From NCBI GenBank assembly GCA_947626345.1, contig CANQSF010000001.1:1-64000 (forward strand): 64,000 bases of DNA, written 5' to 3'. This stretch comes from an uncultured Oscillospiraceae bacterium. GTDB taxonomy: Bacteria > Bacillota > Clostridia > Oscillospirales > Oscillospiraceae. The position numbers and the translations under genes were made by a program. The notes under the pieces were generated by a model. It saw only the letters and a list, made by a program, of their open reading frames with translations, did no database searches and was not told the origin of the DNA. This document shows positions 41,375 through 51,234 of the stretch, piece after piece; positions within the stretch are counted from its first letter, which is position 1, and the number at the start of each line of letters is the position of its first letter.

Positions 41375-41963
41375 GCGGCTGCTGGTCTACGGGGACTCCA
41401 ACACCTACGGCTTCGACCCGGACTGGGGCAACCAGGGGGGACGCTATCCCGCCGAGGACCGCTGGCCGGACATCCTGGCCCGGGCGCTGGAGGGGTCGTG
41501 GCAGGTATATACCGACGCCCTGCCGGGCCGGTGCATCCCCACGCTGCGCTTCGAGTGGGAGGCCCTGACCGCCGCGCTGGACCGGTGCGGCCGGCCGGAC
41601 CTGTTCGCCGTGATGCTGGGCACCAACGATCATCTGTCCGCGCCCCGGCCGGACCCGGAGCGGGTGGGAAAGAGGCTGGAGGCGTTTCTCGCCCAGGCCA
41701 TGGAGGGCCCCCTGGCGGGGACGCCCGCGCTGGTCATCGCACCGCCCTATATGGACTTTGGCGCTGACCGGTACTACGCGAAGTATTCCACTATCTCCGG
41801 GGAGCTGAGCCGGGCCGTAAAGGCGTGCGCGGAGCGGATGGGCGCCGGCTTTCTGGACGCGGGGGCGCTGCCCCTGGCGGCGGACGGCATCCATCTGCTG
41901 CCGGAGGGCCACCGGCTGCTGGCGGAAAAGGTGCTGGCCTATATGCGGCGTCTGCCGGCGTAA
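41361..41963 (+). CDS. SGNH/GDSL-type esterase
   Basis: 200 residues. Block I YGDSNTYGFDP holds the catalytic Ser, block III is MLGTNDHL and block V DGIHLLPEGH holds Asp and His. No signal peptide, so cytoplasmic. Overlaps the LysR gene by 14 bp and is therefore coupled to it; substrate unknown. Confidence 0.9.
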   Translation: MATCKRLLVYGDSNTYGFDPDWGNQGGRYPAEDRWPDILARALEGSWQVYTDALPGRCIPTLRFEWEALTAALDRCGRPDLFAVMLGTNDHLSAPRPDPERVGKRLEAFLAQAMEGPLAGTPALVIAPPYMDFGADRYYAKYSTISGELSRAVKACAERMGAGFLDAGALPLAADGIHLLPEGHRLLAEKVLAYMRRLPA

Positions 41964-41964
41964 A

Positions 41965-42004
41965 ACGAGAAAAAAGCGGCCGTCTCCGGGAGGAGACGGC
42001 CGCT
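41965..42004. terminator. Bidirectional terminator between SGNH and MATE genes
   Basis: Thirteen-base-pair stem (41975-41987 with 41992-42004); the T run is best for the leftward MATE gene. Confidence 0.88.
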
Positions 42005-42020
42005 GCCGTTATCATATGTC

Positions 42021-43523
42021 TCAGGCGCCGGCCCGGGTCACCTTGCTCAGGCTCAGGCTCTTCCACCGGCCGGACCGATAGCGCAGCGCCATCAGCAATG
42101 TACGCAGCAGCTGGTCGGCCACCAGCGCGATCCAGGCCCCCCACAGGCCCAGATGGAAGTAGTTGATCAGCAGGATGCACAGCATTGCCCGCACGCCCAG
42201 CACCGTCACCGCCATGACCACCGCCGGAAAGCGGGTGTCCCCCGCGCCCCGCAGGCCGCCGGCCACGATGAACTGGTCCGCCTGGAAGGGCTGGCTGCCC
42301 GCCAGCAGGATCAGGATGGGCGCGCCCATGGAGATGATCTCCGGGTCGTTTTTGAAAAGGGCGATGATCTGATCGTTGAACAGCACCATCAGCACCATCA
42401 GCACGAAGGACGCGGTGATGCCCAGGTCCCGGGTCTTGCGCATGTATACCGCGGACATGTCGTACCGCCGCTTGCCGATGGACTGGCCCATGAGGGTGGT
42501 GGCGGCGGTGGCGAAGGCCTGGCCCATCATGAAGGTCAGGGACTGCACGTTCATGCACACCTGGTGGGTGGCGTAGACGGTGTCGCCCAGCCCGGCCACC
42601 TGGCGGACGTAGATGATGATGCCGGCCCGGAGGAACAGCTGCTCCATCATGGAGGGGATGCCGATGCCCACCACCTGGCCCATCAGACGCCGGTCGAGCA
42701 CGAACTTTTCCTTCAGGTCCAGATAGACGTAGTGCCGGCGACGCAGGGACACGGCCATGGCGATGAAGAAGGCCACGGTCTGGCCGATGACGGTGGCCCA
42801 GGAGGCGCCCGCCACGCCCATCTTGGGCACGCCGAAGTGGCCGTAGATCATCACATAGTTGAAAAACAGGTTGATGAGGTTGGCCAGGGTGTTGTAGATC
42901 ATGGGGGTGCGGGCGTCGCCGATGCCCCGCAGCGCGGCCGTCACGGTGATGCCCAGACACAGGGGGATGAAGCCGTACAGCTGGATGTTGAGATAGATCA
43001 CCGCCTGGGACAGGGTCTCGTCGCTGATGCCGGAGCCGCCCATGAAGCGGATCATGGGCTCGCACAGCACCAGCCCGACGGCCATGAACAGCGCGGACAT
43101 GAGCATGTTGAGGAGCATGGCGTGCTTGAACACGCGGTTGGCGCCAAGACGGTCCTGCTGGCCCCGGAAGCGGGCGATCATGGCCGTGGAGCCCACGTTC
43201 ATGGCCTGGATCATGGTCATGAGAAGGAACTTCGGCTGGGCGGCCAGACCCACCGCCGCCAGGGCGGCGATGCCCTCCTGGCCGGGGAGCCGGCCCACCA
43301 TCACCTGGTCGGCCATGCTGGTCAGCTGGGTGAGCAGCAGCTCCACCAGGCTGGGCCAGGCGATGAGCGCCACGTCCCGGTACAGCCGCCGGCTGCTGAT
43401 CCCCTCCGGGATCCGGATGCGCCCCACCTTTCCGGTGGCGTCAGGGGAGTCCGGCTGGCCGTAATCCAGATCGTCCAGCGCCGTATAGACCGTTTTTCCC
43501 TCCGGCTTTCCGCTGGCGCCCAT
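42021..43523 (-). CDS. MATE-family efflux transporter
   Basis: 500 residues with 12 hydrophobic segments in two halves; an N-terminal cytoplasmic tail of about 45 residues is longer than usual. ALIAWPSLVELLLTQLTSMADQVMVG starts helix 1, as in MATE proteins. Na+ or H+ driven drug/metabolite export; substrate not predictable. Own unit. Confidence 0.9.
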   Translation of the reverse strand: MGASGKPEGKTVYTALDDLDYGQPDSPDATGKVGRIRIPEGISSRRLYRDVALIAWPSLVELLLTQLTSMADQVMVGRLPGQEGIAALAAVGLAAQPKFLLMTMIQAMNVGSTAMIARFRGQQDRLGANRVFKHAMLLNMLMSALFMAVGLVLCEPMIRFMGGSGISDETLSQAVIYLNIQLYGFIPLCLGITVTAALRGIGDARTPMIYNTLANLINLFFNYVMIYGHFGVPKMGVAGASWATVIGQTVAFFIAMAVSLRRRHYVYLDLKEKFVLDRRLMGQVVGIGIPSMMEQLFLRAGIIIYVRQVAGLGDTVYATHQVCMNVQSLTFMMGQAFATAATTLMGQSIGKRRYDMSAVYMRKTRDLGITASFVLMVLMVLFNDQIIALFKNDPEIISMGAPILILLAGSQPFQADQFIVAGGLRGAGDTRFPAVVMAVTVLGVRAMLCILLINYFHLGLWGAWIALVADQLLRTLLMALRYRSGRWKSLSLSKVTRAGA

Positions 43524-43647
43524 ACCGGTGCCCCCTTCGCATAAAAAATCGCGTCCCGACGACGCTCTGCAGATATTATTCTAGGCTCGACATTTTTCCC
43601 TGTCAAGTGCCGCGAGACAACTTTGTGACCTTGCACAAATCGTGAAG

Positions 43648-43674
43648 AGCGGGGCCGGTCGGACCGGCCCCGCT
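43648..43674 (-). terminator. Hairpin after the second MATE gene
   Basis: Stem AGCGGGGCCGGT with its inverted copy (43648-43659 with 43663-43674); weak T tract on either side. Confidence 0.6.
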
Positions 43675-43693
43675 GGGTATGGGTTTCTGCCCG

Positions 43694-45055
43694 TCAGGAC
43701 TCCAGCTGCCGCAGGGCTTTTTTGAACTGGAAGGAGAACAGGATCGCCGTGAACGTGACGGCCAGCACGTCCGCCACCGGCTCGGCGGTGTACACGGCCA
43801 TGGTCTTGTCCGCCATGAGGTGGGGCATGATGTAGATCAGCGGGATCAGCAGCACGAACTTTCGCACCACCGCCACCGTCACCGACGCCTTGGCGTTGCC
43901 CAGGGACATGAAGGTCATCTGGCAGGCGATCTGCACGCCGAACAGGACCACGGCCCCGCAGTACACCCGCAGCGCCCGGGAGGCGAAGTCCAGCAGCGCC
44001 GGCACCGAGGTGAATATCCCCGCGAAGGCCCGGGGGAAGAGCATGATCGCCCCCCACAGGGTCACGGAGTAGACCACGCTGGAGATGAGCAGCAGCCGGA
44101 AGATGGCCTTCACCCGGGAGGCGTTCCTGGCGCCGAAGTTGTAGCTGGCGATGGGCTGCGCGCCCTGGGCAAGGCCCTGCAGGGGCATCATGGCGAACTG
44201 CATCACGCTGGTGAGGATGGTCATGCTGCCCACGGCCAGGTCCCCGCCGTATCTCAGAAGGGAGGAGTTGAAGCACACGGAGATCACGCTCTCGCTGGCC
44301 TGCATGATGAAGGGGGCGATGCCCAGCGCCACGCAGGGGCCCACCAGCTCCAGGCGGATGGGGAGGGTGCTCTTCTTCAGCCGGAGGATGGACTTATCGC
44401 TGGACAGGAACCGGATCACCCACACACAGCTGACGCCCTGGGACAGGATGGTGGCCAGGGCCGCGCCCCGCACCCCCATGTGCAGCAGGAAGATGAAGAT
44501 GGGGTCCAGGATGATGTTGCACACCGCGCCGATGAGCACGGTGAGCATGCCCATCTTGGCGAAGCCCTGGGCGGTGATGTAGGCGTTCATGCCCAGGGTC
44601 ACCTGCACAAAGGCGGTGCCCAGGGCGTAGATCTGCATATAGGAAGCGGCGTAGCCGATGGTGTTCTCGCTGGCGCCGAAGGTGAGCAGCAGCGGCCGGT
44701 GGAATGCCAGCAGCACGGCGGTGGTCACCAGGGACACTACCACCTGCAGGGAGAAGCAGCTGCCCATAGTCTTCTCCGCCGTCTCCGGGTCGCCCTTGCC
44801 CATGAAGATGGAGGCCCGGGGCGCGCCGCCGGAGCCGATGAGGGCGGCGAAAGCGGACACGAACAGGATCACCGGCATGCACACGCCCACTCCCGTCAGG
44901 GCCAGGTCGCTGTCCGCGCCCATGTGGCCGATATAGATCCGGTCCACGATGTTGTAGAGCATGTTGATCAGCTGGGCCGCGATGGTGGGGATGGCCAGAC
45001 GAAACAGGAGCTTTCCCACCGGCTCGGTACCGAGGAAACCGTTGTCCTTTTCCAA
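43694..45055 (-). CDS. MATE-family efflux transporter, second type
   Basis: 453 residues, 12 membrane segments. Start FRLAIPTIAAQLINMLYNIVDRIYIGHMG and the repeat MQASESVISVCFNSSLLRYGGD belong to the MepA-like branch of MATE proteins. It differs from the neighbour downstream, so the pair is not a recent duplication. Substrate unknown. Confidence 0.9.
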   Translation of the reverse strand: MEKDNGFLGTEPVGKLLFRLAIPTIAAQLINMLYNIVDRIYIGHMGADSDLALTGVGVCMPVILFVSAFAALIGSGGAPRASIFMGKGDPETAEKTMGSCFSLQVVVSLVTTAVLLAFHRPLLLTFGASENTIGYAASYMQIYALGTAFVQVTLGMNAYITAQGFAKMGMLTVLIGAVCNIILDPIFIFLLHMGVRGAALATILSQGVSCVWVIRFLSSDKSILRLKKSTLPIRLELVGPCVALGIAPFIMQASESVISVCFNSSLLRYGGDLAVGSMTILTSVMQFAMMPLQGLAQGAQPIASYNFGARNASRVKAIFRLLLISSVVYSVTLWGAIMLFPRAFAGIFTSVPALLDFASRALRVYCGAVVLFGVQIACQMTFMSLGNAKASVTVAVVRKFVLLIPLIYIMPHLMADKTMAVYTAEPVADVLAVTFTAILFSFQFKKALRQLES

Positions 45056-45096
45056 AGCGAAAACACTCCTTCCCGGGCGTTTTTCGGAGCGGGTCC

Positions 45097-45125
45097 TTTA
45101 CAAGCAAGACCCGGTCTGTTATATT
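45097..45125 (+). promoter_or_regulatory. Predicted promoter of the sugar kinase gene
   Basis: TTTACA at 45097-45102, 17-bp spacer, TATATT at 45120-45125. Confidence 0.6.
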
Positions 45126-45186
45126 GATTATATTACAAAGGATCGCGCCATGTCAACGCCGTCACAGCGCGAGAAAGGAGTCCAGA

Positions 45187-46272
45187 ATGAACCATTCCAA
45201 CCCGCTCCTGAAGGGCCAGTCCGGCCAGCGGTTCATCACCTTCGGCGAGGTGATGCTCCGCCTCACGCCCCCCAACTATGAGAAGATCCGCATGGCGTCC
45301 AACTTCGAGGCCAGCTACGGCGGCAGCGAGGCCAACATCGCGCTGGCCCTGGCGAATCTGGGCGTGGACAGCAGCTTCTTCAGCGTGGTCCCCAACAACT
45401 CCCTGGGCAAGAGCGCGGTGCGCATGCTCCGCTCCAACGACGTCCACTGCACCCCCGTGATCCTCTCCACCCCCGAGGAGACCCCCTCCCACCGGCTGGG
45501 CACCTATTATCTGGAGACCGGCTACGGCATCCGGCCCAGCAAGGTCACCTACGACCGCAAGCACTCCGCCATCACCGAGTACGATTTCTCCAAGGTGGAT
45601 CTGGACTGGCTGCTGGGCGGGTTCGACTGGCTGCACCTGAGCGGCATCACCCCGGCCCTGAGCCCCAGCTGCGCGGATTTCACCCTGCGGTGCATCAAGT
45701 CCGCCAAGGAGAAGGGCCTGACCGTCAGCTTCGACGGCAACTTCCGCAGCCTGCTGTGGACCTGGGAGCAGGCCCGGGACTTCTGCACCCAGTGCCTGCC
45801 CTACGTGGACGTGCTGCTGGGCATCGAGCCGTACCACCTGTGGAAGGATGAGACCGACCACGCCAAGGGAGACTGGAAGGACGGCGTGCCCCTGCAGCCC
45901 AGCTATGAGCAGCAGGACGAGATCTTCCAGCACTTCGTGGAGCGCTATCCCAACATCTCCTGCATCGCCCGGCATGTGCGCTACGCCCATACCGGCAGCG
46001 AGAACAGCCTGATGGCCTATATGTGGTACCAGGGCCACACCTTCGAGAGCCGGCTGTTCACCTTCAACATCCTGGACCGGGTGGGCGGCGGCGACGCCTT
46101 CGCCAGCGGCCTGATCTACGCCATGATGAACGGCTACAAGCCCATGGACATGGTGAACTTCGCCGTGGCCAGCTCCGTCATCAAGCACACCATCCACGGC
46201 GACGCCAACATCACCGACGACGCCGAGAGCATCCGCTCCATCATGAACATGAACTACGACATCAAGCGCTGA
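45187..46272 (+). CDS. PfkB-family sugar kinase, 2-dehydro-3-deoxygluconokinase-like
   Basis: 361 residues, ribokinase fold: FGEVMLRLTPPNYE, YGGSEANIALALANLG and the ATP/anion-hole end motif GGGDAFASGLIYAMM. Closest in form to KDG kinases of clostridia. No KDPG aldolase or uronate genes lie near, so the substrate rests on sequence type alone. ATG 45187 has GAAAGGAG before it. Confidence 0.85.
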   Translation: MNHSNPLLKGQSGQRFITFGEVMLRLTPPNYEKIRMASNFEASYGGSEANIALALANLGVDSSFFSVVPNNSLGKSAVRMLRSNDVHCTPVILSTPEETPSHRLGTYYLETGYGIRPSKVTYDRKHSAITEYDFSKVDLDWLLGGFDWLHLSGITPALSPSCADFTLRCIKSAKEKGLTVSFDGNFRSLLWTWEQARDFCTQCLPYVDVLLGIEPYHLWKDETDHAKGDWKDGVPLQPSYEQQDEIFQHFVERYPNISCIARHVRYAHTGSENSLMAYMWYQGHTFESRLFTFNILDRVGGGDAFASGLIYAMMNGYKPMDMVNFAVASSVIKHTIHGDANITDDAESIRSIMNMNYDIKR

Positions 46273-46275
46273 CAG

Positions 46276-46321
46276 GCGCGAAAAAGAGCCCCCGGCCGCG
46301 GCCGGGGGCTCTTTTTCGCGC
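46276..46321. terminator. Perfect bidirectional terminator, kinase and rubrerythrin
   Basis: Perfect 22-bp inverted repeat around a GC centre with A5 and T5 tracts inside the stem; it ends both convergent genes. Confidence 0.95.
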
Positions 46322-46326
46322 CTGGA

Positions 46327-46863
46327 TCAGTAGTTCTGGGCGTGGACCTCGAAATAGGACTGGGGATGGCTGCAGGTGGGGCAGACCTGGGGGGCCTCGG
46401 TGCCCACCACGATGTGGCCGCAGTTGCGGCATTCCCACACCTTGACCTCGCTCTTGGCGAACACCTGGGCGGTCTGGACGTTCTGGAGCAGGGCGCGGTA
46501 GCGCTCCTCATGGGTCTTCTCGATGGCGGCCACCAGGCGGAACCGGGCGGCCAGCTCGTGGAAGCCCTCCTCGTCGGCGGTCTTGGCGAAGCCGTCGTAC
46601 ATGTCGGTCCACTCGTAGTTCTCCCCGTCCGCGGCCGCGGCCAGGTTCTGGGCGGTGTCGCCGATGCCCTCCAGCTCCTTGAACCAGAGCTTGGCGTGCT
46701 CCTTCTCGTTGTCGGCGGTCTTCAAAAACAGAGCGGCGATCTGCTCAAAGCCCTCTTTCTTGGCCTTGGAGGCGAAATAGGTGTACTTGTTGCGGGCCTG
46801 GGACTCGCCTGCAAAGGCGGCCTGCAGGTTCTTCTCGGTCTGGGTGCCAGCGTATTTGCTCAT
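46327..46863 (-). CDS. rbr: Rubrerythrin
   Basis: 178 residues: N-terminal di-iron four-helix domain ([39 protein letters not shown]) and C-terminal rubredoxin domain with CRNCG and CPTCS. Reduces hydrogen peroxide in anaerobes. Own promoter TTGACA/TAGAAT. Confidence 0.96.
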   Translation of the reverse strand: MSKYAGTQTEKNLQAAFAGESQARNKYTYFASKAKKEGFEQIAALFLKTADNEKEHAKLWFKELEGIGDTAQNLAAAADGENYEWTDMYDGFAKTADEEGFHELAARFRLVAAIEKTHEERYRALLQNVQTAQVFAKSEVKVWECRNCGHIVVGTEAPQVCPTCSHPQSYFEVHAQNY

Positions 46864-46937
46864 CGTTCGATCTCCTTTGTGTCAGATTCAGCGGCGCCGC
46901 GCCGGTCCCCAGGGACGGTCAGGCCATCTGTGCCTTG

Positions 46938-46967
46938 ATTCTACCACAGGCCGGGCGCGGCTGTCAA
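46938..46967 (-). promoter_or_regulatory. Promoter of rubrerythrin
   Basis: Leftward TTGACA (46967-46962), 18-bp spacer, TAGAAT (46943-46938). Confidence 0.7.
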
Positions 46968-46993
46968 TGGATGGGGCGCCGGAGAGCCTGACC

Positions 46994-47022
46994 TTGCATT
47001 TTCCCGGCAAGTATGGTAATAT
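46994..47022 (+). promoter_or_regulatory. Predicted promoter of uppP
   Basis: TTGCAT at 46994-46999, 17-bp spacer, TAATAT at 47017-47022. Confidence 0.6.
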
Positions 47023-47076
47023 ATTGCTTTAGTGAACATAACACCGTCCGGCCCGCCGGACGGAGGGGAGGGGCTC

Positions 47077-47925
47077 ATGACGATCCTATATGCCGCCCTG
47101 CTGGGGCTGGTCCAGGGCGTGGCGGAATTTCTGCCCATATCCAGCTCCGGCCATCTGGCCCTGCTGGAGAACATCCTGGGCGCCAACGGCCTGATGGAAC
47201 TGGACGGCAGCGCTTTTTTCAACATCCTGCTGCACCTGGCCACCCTGGCCGCGGTGATCATCGCCTACTGGCCGGACATCGTGGATATGCTCTATGAGGT
47301 GGGGGACATGGCCTCGGACCTGGTCCACGGCCAGGGGCTCTCCGCCCGGGGCAATCCAACCCGCAAGCTCATCTATATGATGCTGCTGGCCACGGTGCCC
47401 CTGTTCGTCATCGTCCCCTTCAATGACGCCATCGAGCGGCTGAACGCCATCCCCTGGTTCATCGGCGCGGCCCTGATCCTGACGGGCACGCTGCTGTACA
47501 TAGCCGACCGCCTGCCCCGGGGCAGAAAGACGGAGGAGGACATGACCGTGGTGGACGCGCTGGTGATCGGCCTGGCCCAGGCGCTGGCCACCATCCCGGG
47601 CCTGAGCCGGTCCGGGACCACCATCGCCGCCGGCATGTCCCGGGGCCTGAGGCGGTCCTTCGCGGTGCGGTTCTCCTTCCTGATCAGCCTTCTGTCCGTG
47701 GCCGGAGCCGTGGTGCTGCAGGTGCTGGACGTGCTGGAGGAGGGCATCGACAAGGCCATGGTCCCCGCCTATGGGGTGGGGATGCTGGTGGCCGGCGTCA
47801 CGGGGTATTATTCCATCCGGCTGCTGCAGCGGATCGTGCGCAGCGGAAAATTCGGAGGCTTTGCCTATTACTGCTGGATCATCGGCGTGGTGAGCATCAC
47901 CGTCTGGTTCAGACTGAACGGATAA
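47077..47925 (+). CDS. uppP: Undecaprenyl-diphosphate phosphatase
   Basis: 282 residues, about eight membrane segments. Recycles the lipid carrier of wall synthesis by removing a phosphate. Signature motifs EFLPISSSGH near the start and PGLSRSGTTIAAG. ATG 47077 follows GGAGGGGAGG, so the in-frame ATG at 47032 is rejected. Ten bp before ftsK. Confidence 0.94.
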   Translation: MTILYAALLGLVQGVAEFLPISSSGHLALLENILGANGLMELDGSAFFNILLHLATLAAVIIAYWPDIVDMLYEVGDMASDLVHGQGLSARGNPTRKLIYMMLLATVPLFVIVPFNDAIERLNAIPWFIGAALILTGTLLYIADRLPRGRKTEEDMTVVDALVIGLAQALATIPGLSRSGTTIAAGMSRGLRRSFAVRFSFLISLLSVAGAVVLQVLDVLEEGIDKAMVPAYGVGMLVAGVTGYYSIRLLQRIVRSGKFGGFAYYCWIIGVVSITVWFRLNG

Positions 47926-47935
47926 CGGAGGCACT

Positions 47936-50830
47936 ATGGCACAGAAGAAGACCACGTCCCGCGCCGGGACCGGGAAGAAAAAGACCTCTTCCCGGAGCGG
48001 GAGCGGTACGAAAAAAACAAGCTCCTCCGCCCGGAGCAGCGCGGCGAAAAAGCCCGCCGCCCGGGGCGGCAGCCACAGCACGTCGTCCGCCTCCCGGTCC
48101 AGGACCCCGTCGCGGCCCCAGCCCCAGCCCCGCCAGCCCATCCGGCGGCAGGTGGGGTGCGTGGTGCTGCTGTTTTTGGGCATCATATCCGCCATCGGCT
48201 GGTTCCCCGTGGACGGATGGCTGGTGAGCGCGCTGCGCAAGTTCTGGTTCGGCATGCTGGGCTGGGGCTTTTACATTACCCCGGTGTGCCTTTTGTGGGG
48301 CTCGCTGATCCTGGGGTTCCACAGGGGCCGTCCGGTGGCGGCCCGGCTGACCTGCGTGCTGCTGCTGCCGGTGGTGTTCGGCGCGTTCATCCATGCGCTG
48401 CTGTTCAACCGGGACGGCGTGTTCGGCGGTGGCCTGGGCAACGGCGTCAAGCTCCTCTGGACCCTGGGGCAGGACACCTCGGAGCACTGCGGCGGCGCGC
48501 TGGCGGGCTCGGTGGGGGTGCTGCTGCGCACCTCCGTGGGCCTGGTGGGCAGCTTTTTGGTGCTGACGGCGTCCTTCATCCTGCTGATCGTGGAGGGAGC
48601 CAGCATCTCCCTGACGGAGCTGCTGGCCCGGTATAAGGACCGGCCCCGGCTGCGCTATGAACCGGTGCCTGACGAGGAGCCGGACGAGAGCGATATCATC
48701 ACCGACGAGGACTATTTCTTCCCCCTGAACGGCGGCGCGCCCATCCCCCGCACGGAGACGCCCGGCCCGGCGGCGCCTCCGGTGAAAAAGACGCCGGCGA
48801 AAACGGCGCCGGAGAAAAAACCCGCCGCGGCGAAAAGACCGGCCCGGCCCAGCTTTTATGACCAGAGCCGGGAGGAGGCCAAGGACGAGCTGTTCGCCCA
48901 GTTCGACGTGGACCCGGAGGCCATGGCCCGGGTGGCGGCGGCCCTGGACGCCAAGCAGACCGCCCGGCCGAAGAAGACCCGTGAGACGAAGCCCGCTCCG
49001 GAGCAGAAGCCGGCCGGCAGCGAGAAAAAGACGCCGGCGGCCTCTCCCACGGCGGACGCCGCTCCCCTGGATATGGAGCAGGCTGCCGCCATCGCCGGCG
49101 TGGAGCTGCACTCCGCCGACATGGACCAGGGCGCGGCGGCACCGGAGAAGGTCCGCATCGACAAGGACGCCGAGGCCGCCGCAGTGGCCCAGCAGATCGC
49201 GGCGGCGGAGGAAGAGGACAAGCCCGAGTACATCTTCCCGGATGTGTCTCTCCTCAACCGCAGCGGCGACGACAGCTACGACGCGGGTGACGACCTGGAC
49301 GAGACGGAGGAGCAGCTGGAGAACGCCGTGCGCAGCTTCGGCGTGGGCGCCAGCGTGGTGGGGGCGGTCCACGGCCCCACCATCACCCGCTATGAGATGA
49401 AGCTGGAGCAGGGCGTGAAGCTGAACAAGATCACCAACCTGGCCGGGGACATCGCCCTGAGCCTGGGGGTGAAGAGCGTGCGCATCGCCCCGGTGCCCGA
49501 TAAGATCTCCACCGTAGGCGTGGAGGTGCCCAACCAGAGCGTGCGCACTGTGTGGCTGGGCGACCTGGTGGACTCCGACGAGTTCAGGAACAACAAAAAC
49601 AAGCTCTGCGTGGCCCTGGGCAAGGACATCGGCGGCAACGTGGTGGTGAGCAACCTGGCCAAGATGCCCCATCTGCTCATCGCCGGCACCACCGGCTCCG
49701 GCAAGAGCGTGTGCGTCAACTCCATGATCCTGAGCCTGCTGTATAAGTCCACCCCCGAGGAGGTCCGCATGATCATGATCGACCCCAAGATGGTGGAGTT
49801 CGTGGTCTACAACGGCATGCCCCACCTGTACGTGCCGGTGGTCACCGACGCGAAAAAGGCGGCCGGGGCCCTGCAGTGGGCGGTGGTGGAGATGCTCAAG
49901 CGCTACAGGCTGTTCTCCGAGGCGGGGGTGCGGGAGCTGGCCGCCTACAACGCCATCCAGAAGAACCAGGGCGAGCCCATCCTGCCCCAGGTGGTCATCT
50001 TCATCGACGAGCTGGCGGACCTGATGATGGTGGCCTCCAAGGAGGTGGAGGAGTCCGTCTGCCGGGTGGCCCAGATGGGCCGGGCGGCGGGCATGCACCT
50101 GGTCATCGCCACCCAGAGCCCCCGGGCAGACGTGATCACGGGCCTGATGAAGGCCAACATCCCCAGCCGCATCGCCCTGAGCGTGTCCGGCCCTCTGGAG
50201 AGCCGGATCATCCTGGACCAGCAGGGGGCGGAAAAGCTGCTGGGCAACGGCGATATGCTCTATTCGCCCATCGGCAGCAAGCCCATCCGGCTCCAGGGTG
50301 CCTTCGTCACCGACGAGGAGCGGGAGCAGATCATCGACTTCGTCAAGCGAGAGGCGGAGGCGGAGTACTCCGACGAGATCCTGGCGGAGATCGAGAAGGC
50401 CGCCGCCGACAAGGACCAGAAAAACGCCGCCGACGAGGAGCCGGCGGAAAAGAGCGATTACGACGAGCTGCTGCCCCAGGCGGTGGAGGTCATCTTCGAG
50501 ACGAAGCAGGCGTCCGTCTCCATGCTCCAGCGCCGGCTGAAGCTGGGCTACTCCCGGGCCGCCCGGCTCATCGACCAGCTGGAGGAGGTGGGAGTGGTGG
50601 GCCCCTACGAGGGCTCCAAGCCCCGCCAGATCGTGCTCACCAAGCAGCAGTGGCAGGAGATGCAGTATGCCCACGGCACCGCGCCGGTGGACACCATCGC
50701 CCACGAGTTCGCCCAGATCTCCGAGGACGACCAGTTCGCCCCCACGGCCGAGGAGCTGGAGGGGGAGGACGATGTGCCCCCCCTTGACCCGGACGAGGGG
50801 AGCGAGGGAGAGGAGGACGAGCAGCCGTGA
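47936..50830 (+). CDS. DNA translocase FtsK/SpoIIIE
   Basis: 964 residues. A Lys/Ser/Arg-rich start, four membrane helices (about 75-235), a long Ala/Pro/Lys/Glu linker, then the motor with Walker A GTTGSGKSVCVN and Walker B VVIFIDELADLMM, and a C-terminal gamma winged helix (QASVSMLQRRLKLGYSRAARL) that reads polarity sequences. Moves chromosome DNA through the septum; in a spore former this may serve forespore translocation. Its stop overlaps mrnC. Confidence 0.94.
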   Translation: MAQKKTTSRAGTGKKKTSSRSGSGTKKTSSSARSSAAKKPAARGGSHSTSSASRSRTPSRPQPQPRQPIRRQVGCVVLLFLGIISAIGWFPVDGWLVSALRKFWFGMLGWGFYITPVCLLWGSLILGFHRGRPVAARLTCVLLLPVVFGAFIHALLFNRDGVFGGGLGNGVKLLWTLGQDTSEHCGGALAGSVGVLLRTSVGLVGSFLVLTASFILLIVEGASISLTELLARYKDRPRLRYEPVPDEEPDESDIITDEDYFFPLNGGAPIPRTETPGPAAPPVKKTPAKTAPEKKPAAAKRPARPSFYDQSREEAKDELFAQFDVDPEAMARVAAALDAKQTARPKKTRETKPAPEQKPAGSEKKTPAASPTADAAPLDMEQAAAIAGVELHSADMDQGAAAPEKVRIDKDAEAAAVAQQIAAAEEEDKPEYIFPDVSLLNRSGDDSYDAGDDLDETEEQLENAVRSFGVGASVVGAVHGPTITRYEMKLEQGVKLNKITNLAGDIALSLGVKSVRIAPVPDKISTVGVEVPNQSVRTVWLGDLVDSDEFRNNKNKLCVALGKDIGGNVVVSNLAKMPHLLIAGTTGSGKSVCVNSMILSLLYKSTPEEVRMIMIDPKMVEFVVYNGMPHLYVPVVTDAKKAAGALQWAVVEMLKRYRLFSEAGVRELAAYNAIQKNQGEPILPQVVIFIDELADLMMVASKEVEESVCRVAQMGRAAGMHLVIATQSPRADVITGLMKANIPSRIALSVSGPLESRIILDQQGAEKLLGNGDMLYSPIGSKPIRLQGAFVTDEEREQIIDFVKREAEAEYSDEILAEIEKAAADKDQKNAADEEPAEKSDYDELLPQAVEVIFETKQASVSMLQRRLKLGYSRAARLIDQLEEVGVVGPYEGSKPRQIVLTKQQWQEMQYAHGTAPVDTIAHEFAQISEDDQFAPTAEELEGEDDVPPLDPDEGSEGEEDEQP

Positions 50831-51234
50831 GCGAGCTTTGCCCGCCCCTGGAGGCGGAACGGCTCCGCTCCCTCGGCCCGCTGGAGCTGGCCCACGTGGG
50901 GGACGGGGTCTATGAGCTGATGGTGCGCACCCACCTGGCCGCCGCCGGCGGCAGGGTGGGGGATCTGCACCGGGCGGCGGTGGCCTATGTGTCCGCGTCG
51001 GCCCAGGCGGCCGCGCTGGAGCGGCTGCTGCCCTGTCTGACGGAGGAGGAGACCCACGTGGTCCACCGGGGCCGCAACGCCCACGTCCACGGCTGCCCCT
51101 CCGGGTGCACCCCGGCCCAGTATCACGCCGCCACGGCCCTGGAGGCCCTGTTCGGCTGGCTGTGGCTCAGCGGCCGGGCGGAGAGAGCGCGGACGCTGTT
51201 CGCGTCGGTTTTGGAGGAAGAGCATGCCTCTTGA
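50827..51234 (+). CDS. mrnC: Mini-ribonuclease III
   Basis: 135 residues, a single RNase III catalytic domain without dsRNA-binding domain: LAHVGDGVYELMVRTHL, HRGRNAHVHG and AATALEALFGWLWLSG. Processes 23S rRNA ends in Firmicutes. GTG start 50827 overlaps the ftsK stop (GTGA). Confidence 0.92.
   Translation: MSELCPPLEAERLRSLGPLELAHVGDGVYELMVRTHLAAAGGRVGDLHRAAVAYVSASAQAAALERLLPCLTEEETHVVHRGRNAHVHGCPSGCTPAQYHAATALEALFGWLWLSGRAERARTLFASVLEEEHAS

Noticed and set aside
47909..50704. Long leftward frame of about 931 codons opposite ftsK
   Set aside because: Shadow frame with no family features.
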